The notes below the pieces were generated by a model. That model did no database searches and had not been told where the DNA came from. It worked only from the letters and a program-made list of their open reading frames with translations. The translations under genes and the position numbers were made by a program. 22,194 nt of DNA from CALBMX01 sp047629095 (GTDB taxonomy: Bacteria; Planctomycetota; UBA1135; GCA-002686595): NCBI GenBank assembly GCA_047629095.1, contig JBLHWM010000010.1, positions 1 to 22,194 on the forward strand, written 5' to 3'. This document shows positions 21,088 to 22,194 of the stretch, in pieces (the stretch's first letter is position 1; every line of letters starts with the position of its first letter).

Positions 21088-21726
21088 CTAGCAGTCGGGA
21101 ACGATGCAGGGAGGCGACGGGCCGAGGATCTTGAAGCTGACCGGGTTGGTCAGGGTGAACGGGCCAATCTTACCGGTGTCGCGGCGAGCGCCTTGGGCGT
21201 AGATCGTTAGGCCGACGAGACCAGGTGCCGTAGGCAGGTTGGCGTCGTAGGTCGCGGTCGTGCCGAAGGTGTTGCCGGTGGCTAGGAACCTGATGTTTCC
21301 GCCGAGCATAGCGGTGCCGAGCACTGGATCGATGGCCAGGAACCCCGGGGTGGCGGAGTACCAAAGGAGCCACTGACCGATGACGTCGGTGGGGCCAACG
21401 CGCATTCTGATCGGACAACCGGGGACCGGGTTGCCGCAGAAGACCAGGGTGCCCTTGGCGGGCTTCGCCTCGGTCACATACCAGATCGGGCACTCGACGC
21501 CGGCTAGCGTCGCGGTGAACTCCCAGGGCTTGCCGACGTACTTGTCGAGGTCGAGCACGAGGCTGCGCAACATGCTTCCATTGCTGGAGACGATGTGGGT
21601 CTCCTCCATGCAGAACGTCGCCAGGGTGGCGGGCTCGATGTTCGCGGTAAAGGTGATCGTTTGGGCTGCGCTGGGCGCGGCCAGAGAAGCTAGAGCCACG
21701 AGGGCTGCGAGGATTTTGGCTTTCAT
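21088..21726 (-). CDS. Exported hypothetical protein
   Basis: The 212-residue protein starts at ATG 21726, preceded by GGAGGAG four bases upstream, the best Shine-Dalgarno site in the window; the frame opens farther upstream at 21762, but without a site. A signal peptide (MKAKILAALVALASLAAPSAAQ, cleavage near residue 22) is clear. The mature part is beta-rich (TITFTANIEPATLATFCMEE, then Gly-rich strands) with several cysteines, two of them in the C-terminal PPCIVPDC. I do not recognise a family. The style, a beta-sandwich-like exported protein with terminal cysteine, fits the extracellular proteins of planctomycetes. The preceding minus-strand gene has its own terminator, so this is a separate unit. 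Confidence 0.82.
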   Translation of the reverse strand: MKAKILAALVALASLAAPSAAQTITFTANIEPATLATFCMEETHIVSSNGSMLRSLVLDLDKYVGKPWEFTATLAGVECPIWYVTEAKPAKGTLVFCGNPVPGCPIRMRVGPTDVIGQWLLWYSATPGFLAIDPVLGTAMLGGNIRFLATGNTFGTTATYDANLPTAPGLVGLTIYAQGARRDTGKIGPFTLTNPVSFKILGPSPPCIVPDC

Positions 21727-21737
21727 GTCTCCTCCAA
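21719..21737 (-). promoter_or_regulatory. Strong Shine-Dalgarno site fixing the start at 21726
   Basis: Read on the minus strand, TTGGAGGAGAC directly precedes ATG 21726. The GGAGGAG is near-perfectly complementary to the 16S rRNA 3' end. This stands out because most first genes in the window lack any such site. Confidence 0.75.
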
Positions 21738-21810
21738 GGAGATAGATAGATCGGTGAAGCACCGGGCGAGGGGAGGCGCGACTGTAACGAATGGCGCGGC
21801 ATTCCGCTCG

Positions 21811-21860
21811 GTAAACACAAAGGAGCCGATCGACCCGCGCATTGCGAGTAGACCGGCTCC
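21811..21860 (-). terminator. Rho-independent terminator after the 21895-22194 gene
   Basis: On the minus strand GGAGCCGGTC (21851-21860) pairs with GATCGGCTCC (21822-21831): 10 bp, one G-U pair. An inner CGC/GCG mini-stem sits within, and TTTGTGTTT follows. It lies 35 nt after the stop at 21895. Confidence 0.8.
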
Positions 21861-21894
21861 ATCTCCCTCGGGCTGAGGGTCTAGCTTGCCGAGA

Positions 21895-22194
21895 CTAGGG
21901 GCAGTCGGGCAGGCTGTTTCCGAGGCGCACGCGCAGGCCGTTCGTCAAGTCGAACAGACCGCCGAAGGGACCGCCGGCTGTGTTCGTCGTGACGGCTTGG
22001 AAGTTCGCGGAGAGGCCTTCGAGGGCGGGTGAAGCCGGAACGGGCAGGTTGTAGGTCGCAACGCCGCTGGCGTTGGCAACCGTCTGGGAGAACTGGCTGA
22101 TCTCCACGCCGACGCTGCCACCGAGGTAGACAGTGCAGCCGCTAGGCAGGGACAGGCTGCCCGGTGCCAGGCTCATGAACAGCAGGTGGCTCGC
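21895..22194 (-). CDS. Exported-type hypothetical protein, C-terminal part
   Basis: The frame is open to the window edge, so the start lies beyond it (an internal ATG at 22176 is not the likely start). The visible 99 residues are beta-rich: GCTVYLGGSVGVEISQ, then VATYNLPVPASPALEGLSAN, and FDLTNGLRVRLG near the end. This pattern (a Gly-Cys-xxx strand, LPVP-xxPAL-G, then an LTNGL strand) is a C-terminal domain I associate with large exported proteins of uncultured planctomycetes, where it follows variable extracellular regions. It may be an anchoring or sorting domain; that is inference. A terminator follows. Confidence 0.78.
   Translation of the reverse strand, partial: ASHLLFMSLAPGSLSLPSGCTVYLGGSVGVEISQFSQTVANASGVATYNLPVPASPALEGLSANFQAVTTNTAGGPFGGLFDLTNGLRVRLGNSLPDCP

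Noticed and set aside
1..22194. Mobile elements, CRISPR arrays, phage genes or a restriction/defence cluster
   Set aside because: No transposase, integrase, direct-repeat array or defence-type gene found on either strand.

Overview
The window is GC-rich, densely coded and purely chromosomal in character. It has no tRNA, rRNA, CRISPR array, transposase or integrase that I could find. Several traits suggest a planctomycete or a close relative. Most gene starts lack a Shine-Dalgarno sequence. There are many exported proteins of unknown function, an FG-GAP/VCBS protein with an ASPIC/UnbV domain, a polyferredoxin fused to TPRs, and an exported protein ending in an 'LTNGLRV' type C-terminal domain. 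The taxonomic call is an inference from gene content, not from a marker gene.

Layout. 1-1019: two tandem paralogous exported proteins (the first cut by the window edge) closed by a strong terminator. 1143-3451: an H-NOX gas sensor whose stop overlaps the start of a soluble hybrid histidine kinase, a nitric oxide signalling pair. 3460-6422 (minus): a probable operon of a LOG-family phosphoribohydrolase, an exported alpha/beta hydrolase and an AIM24-family protein. 6590-10192 (plus): a Cu(I) P1B-ATPase followed 9 nt later by a TlpA-like thioredoxin-fold lipoprotein. 10211-12785 (minus): a small CPCC protein and the FG-GAP/ASPIC protein. 12883-13461 (plus): an HD-domain phosphohydrolase. 13458-17177 (minus): a large unknown exported protein, a Cys-rich exported protein and a radical SAM enzyme. 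17331-18021 (plus): a MIP18/DUF59 Fe-S assembly protein and a TPR protein. 18031-18570 (minus): DUF1697. 18683-20503 (plus): membrane polyferredoxin-TPR fusion. 20563-22194: a short odd locus and two exported proteins of unknown function on the minus strand.

The main discovery is at 8933-10192. The reading frame is interrupted once, by TGA at 9167-9169, exactly where the first cysteine of the thioredoxin WCGPC active site belongs (W-TGA-G-P-C). The frame continues without a break for 340 codons. Ten bases after the TGA lies a 39-nt hairpin (9180-9218) with 13 Watson-Crick pairs, two bulges and a 9-nt loop, suitable as a bacterial SECIS. TGA is a normal stop in the neighbouring genes, so recoding is not genome-wide. 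I read this as a selenocysteine-containing, membrane-anchored TlpA-like oxidoreductase, co-transcribed with a copper exporter and carrying an uncharacterised C-terminal domain of about 235 residues.

Other points of interest are a natural His-to-Gln change in the invariant SEHPL motif of the copper ATPase, a recurring CCCCAA element just upstream of start codons, and a plus-strand terminator far from any plus-strand gene end.
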